From positions 62,001 through 126,000 of the forward strand of contig SCFO01000007.1 in NCBI GenBank assembly GCA_004078665.1: a stretch of DNA of 64,000 bases, in the 5' to 3' direction. The stretch is from Halobacillus fulvus (GTDB taxonomy: Bacteria; Bacillota; Bacilli; Bacillales; Halobacillaceae). The position numbers and the translations under genes were made by a program. This document shows positions 8,290 to 16,798 of this stretch, piece after piece; the first letter of the stretch is position 1; each line of letters opens with the position of its first letter. Under the pieces are notes generated by a model, which saw only the letters and a list, made by a program, of their open reading frames with translations, was not told the origin of the DNA and did not search any database.

Positions 8290-8477
8290 TTTAATGGTCC
8301 TCCTAACAAATAGGTTAACTCCTGCCATGTTAACATATTTATTCGTTTCGTTGACATTTTTTCCATATATAGGTGTCGGGATGTGTTTGAAGAATTCGGG
8401 TTCTCTGCTTAAGCATAAAAAAGCATGAAACGTTTTGCGATCACTTCCCGTAATACCTATTAGAATATCGGAGGTGC

Positions 8478-8570
8478 ATGATGAAGGACACTTTTAAACT
8501 TCTACTCGCAGTGATTCTAGGTATCGCCTTGTGGGATGGCATCAAATACATATGGAACCTGCTCCTTTAA
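8478..8570 (+). CDS. 30-residue single-helix membrane peptide
   Basis: Too short for usual gene callers. CGGAGG leads into ATGATG at 8478/8481, and the ORF ends TAA at 8570. The product is MMKDTFKLLLAVILGIALWD plus ten residues (GIKYIWNLLL): one transmembrane helix with basic and aromatic anchors. A strong terminator follows 9 nt after the stop. A good ribosome site, a hydrophobic helix and a dedicated terminator together argue for a real small protein. Confidence 0.55.
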   Translation: MMKDTFKLLLAVILGIALWDGIKYIWNLLL

Positions 8571-8579
8571 ATCACAAGA

Positions 8580-8607
8580 AAAAAACAACCGATTCTGGTT
8601 GTTTTTT
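8580..8607 (+). terminator. Rho-independent terminator
   Basis: AAAAAACAACC and GGTTGTTTTTT form an 11-bp stem around GATTCT. It follows the 30-aa ORF and ends in a T-run. Confidence 0.8.
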
Positions 8608-8637
8608 CTATATGAATCAAAGATGAATTTTACCCAT

Positions 8638-9759
8638 TCAATAAACCGTCTTCCGCACGCGCCAATAGTACAAAAATGATCGAACAGAAAAATAACCGAA
8701 TTCGATGACGATGATCGTTTGCAAGACGATCAACCAAAAAGTCGTGTCAAAAAGTTCTCCTTCAAGCATATTCCCCATATTCAGAGTGATGAGCCATATA
8801 TAGAGAATCGTCAACGGAAGGAAGATGCCACCCTGCCAAAGCGTCACTCGTTTGGCATGCTTTAGCTTATGGTGGGAGTCACTATACAGCTGTGGTTTTT
8901 CCTCTTCACTTGTGTATGTTTTCGCCCATAACGTCCAGGACATGAACGATGAAGAAGAATGAAACATTTGACGCCATCCTCTGTCGCTATGCAAATAAAA
9001 ATAGTCCGATTCGACCGCCTTTTGGAAATCGGCCGCATAGCTTACCTTTCTTGGTTCCCCTTCACTGAAGGAATACCGGAGCCCACGTCTGCTGACTTTT
9101 TCTAATCGATAGCCTTTTTGTTCCATCGTCTCCAACCACTTTTCTAAACGGTCTGGAGCATACTGCCAGGCTAGCCGCCACTTCGCGAATGAGATAGGTC
9201 TTGTGTTCTGTTCAGTCGAAGGGACGGGAGCTACCTTCAGTTTTTTCAGTCCTTTGTGCAACGTCAGCGTCGAATAGGGAACGAGCGTCCAAAGCGTCAA
9301 GGCTGCCGTAATGGCAATCGCCCAATAAGGACTGGGAACGAACGTGGCTGATCCATCGCTCAAAAATACAGTGAGGGTCAACATTCCCATCGTGCTTGCA
9401 GAAATGAGCAAATAAATGAAAATCGCCAGGAACATATAGTAATGAACTTTGTTCCTTGCCGCCACACTATCTCTTAGCGGTTCCTTGTTCGCATCCCCTT
9501 CATGACGAATCATTCGCCAGCGTCCCTCTTTCGTAACCGATTCCCAGCCTGACTCCGCTAAAGATTCCGGAAAATGGTCAACCTTCTCGTATTGAAGTCT
9601 ATAGGTACAGGGCGACGGATCGTTTTGTTCAAAATGAAATGTTCTTGACCACCGATTGAATCCAGTCAGAAACAGTCCTTCCCTCGCTTTCTTTTCCAAC
9701 CACTCTTCCGTTTTGATCGGGTCGTAACTCCAAAAGGGTCGAAAAATCGATGTGTTCAT
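8638..9759 (-). CDS. DUF2812 membrane protein with duplicated domain
   Basis: 373 aa. Two DUF2812 units are visible: residues about 8-105, starting FRPFWSYDPIKTEEWLEKKAREGLFL, and about 190-280, starting KWRLAWQYAPDRLEKWLETMEQKGYRL. Each is followed by paired transmembrane helices (about 110-175 and 305-360). DUF2812 proteins are almost always encoded next to a PadR repressor, as here, where the start codon overlaps the PadR stop (ATGA, 9756-9759). Role unknown; an envelope-stress or sensor function is plausible from context only. Confidence 0.85.
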   Translation of the reverse strand: MNTSIFRPFWSYDPIKTEEWLEKKAREGLFLTGFNRWSRTFHFEQNDPSPCTYRLQYEKVDHFPESLAESGWESVTKEGRWRMIRHEGDANKEPLRDSVAARNKVHYYMFLAIFIYLLISASTMGMLTLTVFLSDGSATFVPSPYWAIAITAALTLWTLVPYSTLTLHKGLKKLKVAPVPSTEQNTRPISFAKWRLAWQYAPDRLEKWLETMEQKGYRLEKVSRRGLRYSFSEGEPRKVSYAADFQKAVESDYFYLHSDRGWRQMFHSSSSFMSWTLWAKTYTSEEEKPQLYSDSHHKLKHAKRVTLWQGGIFLPLTILYIWLITLNMGNMLEGELFDTTFWLIVLQTIIVIEFGYFSVRSFLYYWRVRKTVY

Positions 9760-10079
9760 AAAAACTCCTCCCTATATTGAACCGCATTATGGTATAGTTC
9801 GCTCAGCCTTTCCATCTCCATGCGCATGATGCGTTTCCCGTCTTCTGTGACTTCATATACTTTCTTCCGCTCACCGTCAGCGTATTTGACGATCAAACCA
9901 TCGCGCTGCATCTTCGTCAACGTGCCATAAACGGTCCCCGAGCCTAAACTTATCCTCCCTTTTGTCAATTGTTCGACGTGCTTGATGATGCCGTAACCGT
10001 GGCGGGGTTCAGTTAATGCAAGCAAGATGTAGAAAGCCGTTTCGGTCATAGGTATGTATGTTTTCTCTGGCTTTTTCAC
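9756..10079 (-). CDS. PadR-family transcriptional regulator
   Basis: 107 aa from the GTG at 10079 (VKKPEKTYIPMTETAFYIL). The ATGs at 10115 and 10100 have no ribosome site, whereas AAGGGG lies upstream of the GTG. The winged helix is typical: MTETAFYILLALTEPRHGYGIIKHVEQLTKGRI, SLGSGTVYGTLTKMQRDGLI, then a wing and a short C-terminal dimer helix. It is translationally coupled to the DUF2812 gene. PadR proteins repress their own operon; a 9-bp inverted repeat just upstream is the likely operator. Confidence 0.88.
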   Translation of the reverse strand: MKKPEKTYIPMTETAFYILLALTEPRHGYGIIKHVEQLTKGRISLGSGTVYGTLTKMQRDGLIVKYADGERKKVYEVTEDGKRIMRMEMERLSELYHNAVQYREEFL

Positions 10080-10112
10080 TGATCCAGCCCCTTTTTCCAT
10101 TTTTAAGTATGT

Positions 10113-10147
10113 CACACTATGACTATATCACACCATGACATAGTGTG
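10113..10147. promoter_or_regulatory. Inverted repeat, candidate PadR operator
   Basis: CACACTATG (10113-10121) and its exact complement CATAGTGTG (10139-10147) are separated by 17 nt. They lie immediately upstream of the PadR gene, in the -10/+1 region of a weak promoter (TATAGT on the minus strand). Autoregulation by PadR is inferred. Confidence 0.55.
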
Positions 10148-10357
10148 CGAGATTTATTTTTACAAGTTGTTTGGCTAACGCTAAAAAAAGAACGGGAATA
10201 AACATTGGTCGTGAACGTCCAGAAACCTTCAAACTTATTTTTTGAAAATTCTATTGATTACCAATTCAATTTCCTGTATTGTAAAACGCAAGCGAAAGAA
10301 TCAACCGTCACATGTCAAATCAATAATGTGCAACGGTTTTTCTAAAACTGAATAAAA

Positions 10358-10505
10358 CTTATCCAGAGAGGTGTAGGGACTGGCCCGTTGATACCTCAGC
10401 AACCAGCCATCGGCACGGTGCTAAATCCAGAAGGTAATATACCTTGAAGATAAGGAGATGCTTTAGACATAAAGGACCCCTTATCCAAGGAGGTCCTTTT
10501 TTTGA
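10358..10505 (+). ncRNA. S-box (SAM-I) riboswitch
   Basis: The leader begins CTTATCCAGAGAGGTG, then GGGACTGGCCCGTTGA and CCTCAGCAACC, and later GGCACGGTGCTAAATCC: the conserved P1-P3 core of the SAM-I riboswitch in order. The AAGATAAGG segment can pair with CCTTATC inside the following hairpin as antiterminator. The terminator is AAAGGACCCCTT...AAGGAGGTCCTTTTTTT (10471-10503). High SAM should terminate transcription before the methyltransferase gene that starts at 10585. Confidence 0.95.
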
Positions 10506-10584
10506 ATCCCTTATCAGACATTGGTCCTGTATGGGCACCAGCTGTTTGAATGAAACGACAAGAATGGAAAGGTAGTGGATTAGA

Positions 10585-11634
10585 ATGAAACGATCATTAG
10601 AACAACGATTACAAGATGGCCCTGTTATTTGCGGGGAAGGATACTTATTTGAACTCGAGCGCCGCGGCTATTTGCAGGCCGGATCCTTTGTGCCTGAAGT
10701 CGCCCTGGATAATCCCCAGGCCCTCAAGCAGACGTATCGCGACTATATGCTTGCAGGCTCTGATGTCGTGTTAGCTTTTACGTATAACGGACACCGTGAA
10801 AAAATGAGAATCATCGGCAAGGAGGAATTATTAGAGCCGCTCAACCGCCAGGCGATCCGTTTAGCCAAAGAGGTAGCCAAGGAGCACCCTGAAGAGGAAG
10901 CACTCGTAGCCGGGAACATCTCCAACACGAATTTGTTCAACCCCGATGATCCTGAAGCTGTAGAAAAGACAAGAAGCATGTTTGCCGAGATGATCGGCTG
11001 GTGCAAGGAAGAAGGCGTAGACTTTGTGAACGGTGAAACCTTTTATTACTACGGGGAAGCACTGATTGCACTCGAAGAAATCCAAAAACAAGGCCTCCCT
11101 GCCGTCATCACATTCGGTCTGATGGGTGAAAATATTCTGCGGGATGGATACGAAGTGGAAGAAGCCTGCCGCTTATTAGAAGAAAAAGGGGCGCTTGTCG
11201 TGGGGATGAACTGCTTCCGCGGACCAGCCACGATGCAGCCGTATGTAGAGAAAATCCGTGATACGGTCAACGGTTATGTAGGCGCCCTGCCGATTCCTTA
11301 CCGGACGACGGAAGAGCACCCTACCTTCTTCAACCTGCCAGACGGTGGCTGCTCTTGCACCATCCCAACAGAAACAACGTTCCCAACGTCCCTGGATCCG
11401 CTCTACACGAACCGATATGAGCTTGCGGAATGGGCAAAAGAGGCGCACAGTATCGGAGTGAACTACCTCGGACTCTGTTGCGGAGCTTCTCCTTCTATGC
11501 TGCGTGAGGTCGCAGAAACCGTCGGCCGTACAGCTGTAAACTCGACGTATTCGCCTGATATGAAAAAGCACTTCTTGTTCGGAAGCGACGACTCGTTGTC
11601 GGAGCACGTGACTTCTTATAAGGGGAAAGCATAA
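10585..11634 (+). CDS. Homocysteine S-methyltransferase, betaine-homocysteine (BHMT)-like
   Basis: 349 aa. Zinc-ligand Cys are visible at 210 (GMNCF) and 298-299 (GLCCGAS), nearly the spacing of animal BHMT (217, 299, 300). The N-terminus ICGEGYLFELERRGY and FTYNGHREKM match the homocysteine-methyltransferase barrel. It is a single-domain enzyme without a cobalamin-binding module, so the methyl donor is a small onium compound such as betaine, dimethylpropiothetin or S-methylmethionine. Betaine is favoured because the window also encodes choline-to-betaine oxidation. It is controlled by the S-box riboswitch upstream and closed by a terminator 2 nt after the stop. Confidence 0.85.
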   Translation: MKRSLEQRLQDGPVICGEGYLFELERRGYLQAGSFVPEVALDNPQALKQTYRDYMLAGSDVVLAFTYNGHREKMRIIGKEELLEPLNRQAIRLAKEVAKEHPEEEALVAGNISNTNLFNPDDPEAVEKTRSMFAEMIGWCKEEGVDFVNGETFYYYGEALIALEEIQKQGLPAVITFGLMGENILRDGYEVEEACRLLEEKGALVVGMNCFRGPATMQPYVEKIRDTVNGYVGALPIPYRTTEEHPTFFNLPDGGCSCTIPTETTFPTSLDPLYTNRYELAEWAKEAHSIGVNYLGLCCGASPSMLREVAETVGRTAVNSTYSPDMKKHFLFGSDDSLSEHVTSYKGKA

Positions 11635-11636
11635 GG

Positions 11637-11672
11637 AAAAACGCCTGTCCGCAACTAGGGACAGGCGTTTTT
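11637..11672 (+). terminator. Rho-independent terminator
   Basis: 14-bp perfect stem AAAAACGCCTGTCC / GGACAGGCGTTTTT with an 8-nt loop, directly after the methyltransferase stop. Confidence 0.9.
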
Positions 11673-11680
11673 AAACTTTT

Positions 11681-11959
11681 CTATGGCTGCTGAAAACCAA
11701 AGATCGCCACAACTAACAAAAAGGATGAAAGACATATTCCAAAAATATTCACTAAAACAAGACTTACTTTTACGTAGCCTTTGATTCCAAATAACCCAAA
11801 TACTAACCCCAGTACACCAAATATCAAAGGTAAAAAAACACTAATACTTAAAACAGTTGTAAATATGACATTACCCCATCGAGTCAAACCAGCTACCAGC
11901 GGAAAAACCGTGAACACGAACAAAGTTCCCGACAATATGGAGAAGACTCTCTTGGACAT
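11681..11959 (-). CDS. Hypothetical three-helix membrane protein
   Basis: 92 aa from the ATG at 11959, which has GGTGGGGG upstream; a GTG at 11971 is in frame. Three hydrophobic stretches: ILSGTLFVFTVFPLVAGL, TTVLSISVFLPLIFGVLGLVFGLFGI and VSLVLVNIFGICLSSFLLVVAIFGF. No family recognised. It probably forms an operon with the 11998-12273 gene (38 nt gap). Confidence 0.55.
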   Translation of the reverse strand: MSKRVFSILSGTLFVFTVFPLVAGLTRWGNVIFTTVLSISVFLPLIFGVLGLVFGLFGIKGYVKVSLVLVNIFGICLSSFLLVVAIFGFQQP

Positions 11960-11997
11960 CACAACCCCCACCCTTATTCAGTCAAAAGTCCATCAAC

Positions 11998-12273
11998 TCA
12001 CTTTGAATCATTTGATTTCCTCTTTGCACCAATGACAAAAGAAGTCATGGCATAAATCGTTAAAAAGAAACTAAGAATGCCATAAGCTGCCCCTTCGAAC
12101 CCCCTAATATTCACATAGCCGATATAAAAGAGGATGGCAGCACTAATCATTAAAAAGCTGCCAGGTAACATCCTGATCAGTAGGGAAAAACCCTTTTTAC
12201 TGAACCACCATGCAAGCGCCAATACAACGATTCCTGGAAGTAAAGATACGAGTATAGGTCCGTAAAGCATCAT
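11998..12273 (-). CDS. Hypothetical membrane protein, possibly YesK-like
   Basis: 91 aa; AAGGAG lies 8 nt before the ATG. Three hydrophobic segments, then a basic-polar tail (GAKRKSNDSK). Length and the FFLTIYAMTSFVIGA end resemble the YesK-like family of Bacillus, but this is a weak visual match. Confidence 0.55.
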   Translation of the reverse strand: MMLYGPILVSLLPGIVVLALAWWFSKKGFSLLIRMLPGSFLMISAAILFYIGYVNIRGFEGAAYGILSFFLTIYAMTSFVIGAKRKSNDSK

Positions 12274-12438
12274 AAGAATAACTCCTTTTGATTAGAATCT
12301 GGCCCCTATAATGGGCTCTGTACCCATCAGGACTTCTTCTTTGAATCCTCTTTTATTACACTACGAAATCAACGACATTTAGTTTCAAATAAATCCCAAT
12401 TTTTCAACTGAGTAGAATTCAATCTAACAAACCAAAAC

Positions 12439-12470
12439 AAAAGAACTCCCAGAGGTATGGAAGTTCTTTT
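12439..12470. terminator. Hairpin terminator, usable in both directions
   Basis: AAAAGAACTCCC pairs with GGAAGTTCTTTT around AGAGGTAT, with one mismatch. T-runs occur on both strands. It closes the alanyl-tRNA editing gene on the minus strand. Confidence 0.65.
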
Positions 12471-12536
12471 ATTATAGAAAAAACAGTATAAACCTTTGAC
12501 AAATCCTTCAGCAAAGATAGCTTTTCAGTATTATCC

Positions 12537-13721
12537 CTACAACAACCCCCGAATCTCCTCAGCAAACACTTCCCCGTCCATCAACCGTTTCCCGCCACCC
12601 TGCACAAAGTCAGGCTTTCCGCCGCCTTTTCCTTCAATAAGCGGCATCGATTGCTTGGCAATTTCATTCATATTGCGGTCGATTTCAGAGCCGCGGGCAA
12701 GGACGAACTGGAGCTGGTCGGGCTGTTCACTGATGAGAATGATATAGGAAAAAGGCGATTTTTCGGTGATCGCTTTTCCTAGCGACTGGAGTCCTTTGAT
12801 TGGACGGTCTTGGAACACGCGCTGAATCACGCCTGCACCGTTTGCCTCCGCTACGATTTCATCCGCTTCATACGTGAGCAGCTGTTCTTCAAGCTCGGCG
12901 ATTTTCTTCTCTTTCTCTTTGCTTGCCTGGATCATCTCGTCCACTTCCGCTGCCATCTTTTCTTCAGGACGCGGGATGAACTGCTTCAATTCGGTTAAGA
13001 CGTCATGCTTCTGACCGAGCTTCTCGAGGACTCGGTAGCCACAGACAAACTCGAGACGGACCTGCTTTTTATTTTTCGTCCAGCCCATCAATTTGACGGC
13101 CATCACTTCCCCCGTCGCAATTGGGTGCGTTCCTCCACATCCGTTGTAATCGACGCCTGGAATGATGACAAGACGGGCTTCCCCCTCCACGGCAAGCGGC
13201 TTACGGAGCGGATAGGTCGCGGCTTCTTCCACGTACACCCACTTCGTTTCCACGGGAAGGTTCGCCCGGACGATTTCATTGACCTTCTGTTCGGCCTCCT
13301 GCAAAAGCTCATCCGTCAATGTCGGCGTACCCAAATCAATTGTCACCGTATCTCGTCCCAGATGGAAGCTTGTTGTCGGAATTCCGTATTGGTCATCGAA
13401 GACGGCTGACAGAATGTGCTGGCCGTTGTGCTGCTGCATATGGTCGATCCGTCGCTCACGGTCTACGATCCCTGTCACAACCTCCGTTTCTTCCGGAAAA
13501 GTTTCTTCTATATAATGGCGCACCTCTCCGTCGACCTCTTCCACATCGACGACCTTAAGACCGTTCACGGTTCCTTCATCGTAAGGCTGCCCGCCGCCGG
13601 TTGGGTAAAAAGCGGTCGATTCGAGCACGATATAATATCCGCCCTCATCCTTGCCACGGCCTGTCACCTTCGATTCAAATTCGAGCTGATTGACATCTTC
13701 ATAGTATAGCTTTCTCGTCAT
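12537..13721 (-). CDS. AlaX-type alanyl-tRNA editing protein with DHHA1 domain
   Basis: 394 aa. N-terminal beta-barrel (residues 1-90, STAFYPTGGGQPYDEG), then the editing core with zinc ligands His98, His102 (QQHNGQH) and Cys195, His199 (GCGGTHP). A C-terminal DHHA1 domain (about 290-394) ends GGGKPDFVQGGGK. This is the long AlaX form, which hydrolyses Ser- or Gly-mischarged tRNA-Ala in trans. It is a single gene with its own terminator; AGGAGG precedes the ATG. Confidence 0.92.
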   Translation of the reverse strand: MTRKLYYEDVNQLEFESKVTGRGKDEGGYYIVLESTAFYPTGGGQPYDEGTVNGLKVVDVEEVDGEVRHYIEETFPEETEVVTGIVDRERRIDHMQQHNGQHILSAVFDDQYGIPTTSFHLGRDTVTIDLGTPTLTDELLQEAEQKVNEIVRANLPVETKWVYVEEAATYPLRKPLAVEGEARLVIIPGVDYNGCGGTHPIATGEVMAVKLMGWTKNKKQVRLEFVCGYRVLEKLGQKHDVLTELKQFIPRPEEKMAAEVDEMIQASKEKEKKIAELEEQLLTYEADEIVAEANGAGVIQRVFQDRPIKGLQSLGKAITEKSPFSYIILISEQPDQLQFVLARGSEIDRNMNEIAKQSMPLIEGKGGGKPDFVQGGGKRLMDGEVFAEEIRGLL

Positions 13722-13786
13722 CTTCTGTTCCTCCTACATTCTGCTTCCCTTATCGTAACACGTTTTGTGCGCTAGACTTTTAGAAA

Positions 13787-13819
13787 AAGCCTGCCATGAC
13801 GGATGGTCACAACAGGCTT
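13787..13819 (-). terminator. Terminator of topB
   Basis: On the minus strand AAGCCTG and CAGGCTT enclose an imperfect inner stem (GTGAC/GTCA) and are followed by TTT. It starts just after the topB stop. Confidence 0.7.
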
Positions 13820-13824
13820 ACGTA

Positions 13825-15960
13825 TCATTGGGTCTGTTTATTAAAATCGAATTTGATCTTATAGTCCTCATCGAGCATTAACGCTGTGCTGAACGGTTTC
13901 TTTCCTTTGAATCCTTTTAACACCTTCGTCCGTTTCTTCTCACAAAGGGTTTTGATCATGTTCGGGGTCAGCGTTTTTCCAGCGAGCTTTTTCGGAAAGC
14001 TGACCTTACACCCTTCCTTGTATTCGGAGCAGGCATAGAATTTATACCGGTCGATGATCGTCCCCGTCGAGCAGGACGGGCATTTGGCAACGGGAGCGTT
14101 CCATTTCTTCTTTTGTTCCCCGGTGCTTCTCACGTTCACCTGCTCGATCGAGTCCGGTGTTTCCGTGATCAGCTTCTCGATGAATTGACGGGTCTGCTGG
14201 ATGAAGACCTGCTTCGATCCTTCTCCATTGCCGATTTTCTTCAAGTAGGATTCCCACTTTGCGGTCATCGATGGACTTGAGAGCAGCGTCCCTTCGATCG
14301 CCTCGCAAAGCATGATGCCTTTATTCGTCATATGGACGATGTTCTTTTTCACTTCGATATATTTCTGTGCCTTGATCGTTTCGATGATGCTCGAGCGCGT
14401 CGCTTCGGTTCCGAGGCCTTCGACTTCCTTCAAAATCTCTACGTCCTCTTCTGTGTCCATCAGCTTCCCGCACGTTTTCATCATATTGATCAGCTGACCT
14501 TCTGTGTACGGCTTCGGTGGCTGGGTCATGCTTTCTTTAATGTGCAGGTTCGCCCCGACCTGTTCGCCGTTTTGAACCGCAGGCAAATTTGGCTCCTGCT
14601 TTTGCTTGGAAGGCTTCGGAAACAGCTCCTTCCAGCCCTGCTTCACTTCTCTTTTGCCGGTCGATTTAAACGGAAGATCGTGCACATGGGTGCAAATGGT
14701 TGTCTCTTCATAAACATGGTCGTCGTGGAACATCGCAAGCGTCGTCGCCAGCACTTCATTGTAGATGTTCTGCTCATCACGGCTCAGCCCGCTCAGCTTT
14801 TTCTCTGTCGGGACGGACTTCGTCGGGATGATCGCATAGTGCTCCTGGACCTTGCTGTTGTTGACGTAGCGCTTGTTCGGACGCAATGATTTCGGCTCAA
14901 AAGAGACGTTCAATGCGCGCTGGTACCCTTGCAAGTTTTTCACGAGATAAGAAAACTCGCTGTCCGTAATGAAATTACAATCCGTCCGTGGGTAGCTGAC
15001 GAGACGCTTCTCGTACAGCTTCTGCATCGTCTTCAAGACGTGCGAAGGCGTGTACTTCCAACGTCTGTTCGCCACACTCTGCAGCGTCGACAGCGAATGG
15101 AGCTTCGGTGACTTCTGATACCTCGTCTTTTGATCGACTTTCTCGACGACACCCGTGACGTCTTCTTTTTCCTTCAGCCCATGCTTGTCCATCAGCGCCT
15201 GGACCTTCGCTTTGTCCTTTTCTTTAATTTCCGCTAGTCCTTTATACGTGCCAGCCTGCGCTTGAAACAGGCCTTCTATTTGATAAAAAGGCTCCGGCTT
15301 GAAGTTTTCGATTTCCTTATGCCGCTGGTAAATCAAATAGACGGTCGGCGACTGCACCCTGCCGATCGTGAGGTAGCTGGCATAGCCTTTCTTCTGCAAA
15401 AGCACGGTGAACAGCCGGCTCGCATTGATTCCGACCATCCAGTCGCTGATCTGGCGGGCTTTCGCTTCATCGAACATGCGCAAGTCTTTATCGTTCGGCT
15501 GCAGGTTCCGGAAACCTTTTCTTACTTCATCCTTCTCCAAGGAATTGATCCAGAGACGCTGGACAGGTTTTCCTTTCACGCCTGTGAGACGGAGGATGCT
15601 GTAGAAGATGTTCGATCCTTCCCGGTCAACGTCCGCTGCATTGACAATGACGTCCGCCTGCTGGAACAGCCGCTTGACGACCTTGAACTGGTCCCACTTT
15701 CCTTTGGACACTTTTTCAAGAAACCGGTCCGGGACGATCGGAAGCTGCTCGAGCTTCCACTTCTTCCATTCCGGCTTATAGTCATGCGGTTCTTTCAATT
15801 CGACCAAATGACCGACTCCCCACGTAATCGTCGCCCCGTCCGGGAACGTATCATCCGGCATCAGTTGTATGAATGTTTTCGTTTTTTCTTTTATTGTAAA
15901 AGCCTCTGCATAAGCCTTTGCCTGAGAGGGTTTTTCGGCTAAGATGACCACTCGTTTCAT
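13825..15960 (-). CDS. topB: DNA topoisomerase III
   Basis: 711 aa from the ATG at 15960 with AAGGGAG 8 nt upstream; the in-frame GTG at 15969 overlaps that site. Toprim residues: Glu9 (LAEKPSQAKAY) and Asp110-x-Asp112-x-Glu114 (NAADVDREGSN). The catalytic Tyr is 323 in VSYPRTD. The C-terminus has a Topo zinc-ribbon (CPSC near residue 636, then CSEYKEGC) and a basic tail. Length is close to B. subtilis TopB (727). It decatenates replication and recombination intermediates; here it is a monocistronic chromosomal gene. Confidence 0.95.
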   Translation of the reverse strand: MKRVVILAEKPSQAKAYAEAFTIKEKTKTFIQLMPDDTFPDGATITWGVGHLVELKEPHDYKPEWKKWKLEQLPIVPDRFLEKVSKGKWDQFKVVKRLFQQADVIVNAADVDREGSNIFYSILRLTGVKGKPVQRLWINSLEKDEVRKGFRNLQPNDKDLRMFDEAKARQISDWMVGINASRLFTVLLQKKGYASYLTIGRVQSPTVYLIYQRHKEIENFKPEPFYQIEGLFQAQAGTYKGLAEIKEKDKAKVQALMDKHGLKEKEDVTGVVEKVDQKTRYQKSPKLHSLSTLQSVANRRWKYTPSHVLKTMQKLYEKRLVSYPRTDCNFITDSEFSYLVKNLQGYQRALNVSFEPKSLRPNKRYVNNSKVQEHYAIIPTKSVPTEKKLSGLSRDEQNIYNEVLATTLAMFHDDHVYEETTICTHVHDLPFKSTGKREVKQGWKELFPKPSKQKQEPNLPAVQNGEQVGANLHIKESMTQPPKPYTEGQLINMMKTCGKLMDTEEDVEILKEVEGLGTEATRSSIIETIKAQKYIEVKKNIVHMTNKGIMLCEAIEGTLLSSPSMTAKWESYLKKIGNGEGSKQVFIQQTRQFIEKLITETPDSIEQVNVRSTGEQKKKWNAPVAKCPSCSTGTIIDRYKFYACSEYKEGCKVSFPKKLAGKTLTPNMIKTLCEKKRTKVLKGFKGKKPFSTALMLDEDYKIKFDFNKQTQ

Positions 15961-16130
15961 GGTCTCCACTCCCTTCGGTGAACCCCAAGAGTACTACGAG
16001 ATGAACTGGAAAGCAAGAGAGCAAAATGGATGTTTCTAACAGATTAGGACTTGTAAATTTGCTGGTCGATCTGTTATTTCAGCATCTTGGTGGGTGATTT
16101 TTATAAAAAGAGTACGTATGTATGAAAAAG

Positions 16131-16163
16131 AAACACGAAGTCCTCTATAGGGAATTCGTGTTT
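16131..16163 (-). terminator. Terminator of the DUF1456 gene
   Basis: AAACACGAA / TTCGTGTTT 9-bp stem; on the minus strand it runs into TTTCTTTTTC. It lies 20 nt after the DUF1456 stop. Confidence 0.75.
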
Positions 16164-16182
16164 CTTCTGGACGGCAGGAGGT

Positions 16183-16680
16183 TTATCCTCTGTAGCGGAT
16201 GGCCAGTCCCTTTAAGAAATTCCGGGCGTACTTATCGCCGCATTCTTTGTAATTTTTGTGGCCTTCTTTTCTTAGGAAAGCCCCCAGTTCGCCTTTTGTC
16301 ATTGTAACGCCAGCCAGATCGACAATTTCAATGACGTCTTCGTTCTTCAGCTGAAGGGCGATTTTCACTTTTTTCAGCATGACATTATTGACGCTGGAAT
16401 GGTTCTTGATCGAACGGTCCGGTTTGTCCGGCTGACCGGGCTTCGGTTTTTGTGGACCGCGCTTGAACGTGATGAATCCGTTCAGGAAAGATTCGAGCAT
16501 GCTGTTCGTGCATTTCATATAATGCTCGTCATCCTCTTCGTCCTCCTCGACCTTTGTCAGCACCTTCAACACGTCTTCTTTCGTCAGCTCGACACCGCCA
16601 AGTTCGAATATTTTCACCATGTCCTGGTCTTTCATATCGAGCGCATAGCGGAGCCGGATGAGTATATCGTTATTATCCAT
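16183..16680 (-). CDS. DUF1456 (YehS-like) protein
   Basis: 165 aa from the ATG at 16680 preceded by GGAGGACAGAAC; 20 upstream in-frame residues are discarded. Two tandem DUF1456 repeats are visible: residues 1-68 (NDILIRLRYALDMKDQDMVKIFELGGVELTKEDV) and about 90-160 (VNNVMLKKVKIALQLKNEDVIEIVDLAGVTMTKGEL). Both share the pattern hydrophobic-R/K-x-A-L-x-h-K-x-x-D. A helical, probably DNA- or RNA-associated fold has been suggested for the family; no function is established. Confidence 0.88.
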   Translation of the reverse strand: MDNNDILIRLRYALDMKDQDMVKIFELGGVELTKEDVLKVLTKVEEDEEDDEHYMKCTNSMLESFLNGFITFKRGPQKPKPGQPDKPDRSIKNHSSVNNVMLKKVKIALQLKNEDVIEIVDLAGVTMTKGELGAFLRKEGHKNYKECGDKYARNFLKGLAIRYRG

Positions 16681-16764
16681 GTTCTGTCCTCCAATAGTTT
16701 TCTCTTCCTCTACTTTAGAAGAAGTGGAAGGCCTGTGCAAGTTTCACCGGTAGGAATGAAGAAA

Positions 16765-16787
16765 AGCGCAGGGCACTTCCCTACGCT
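16765..16787 (-). terminator. Probable terminator after the HEPN/MNT pair
   Basis: Minus strand AGCG-T-AGGG, 5-nt loop, CCCT-G-CGCT, then TTTTC. One internal mismatch. It follows the MNT stop by 11 nt. Confidence 0.6.
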
Positions 16788-16798
16788 CTCCACCTGTA

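Noticed and set aside
10585-11634. Cobalamin-dependent methionine synthase
   Set aside because: The protein ends after the homocysteine-binding barrel; no folate, cobalamin or reactivation domain is present.
14332-14889. Long plus-strand ORFs opposite topB and essC (for example 14332-14889, 15262-15942, 21078-21671)
   Set aside because: They lie wholly antisense to strongly supported genes, have no ribosome sites and give low-complexity Arg/His/Leu-rich products typical of shadow frames in GC-richer coding DNA.
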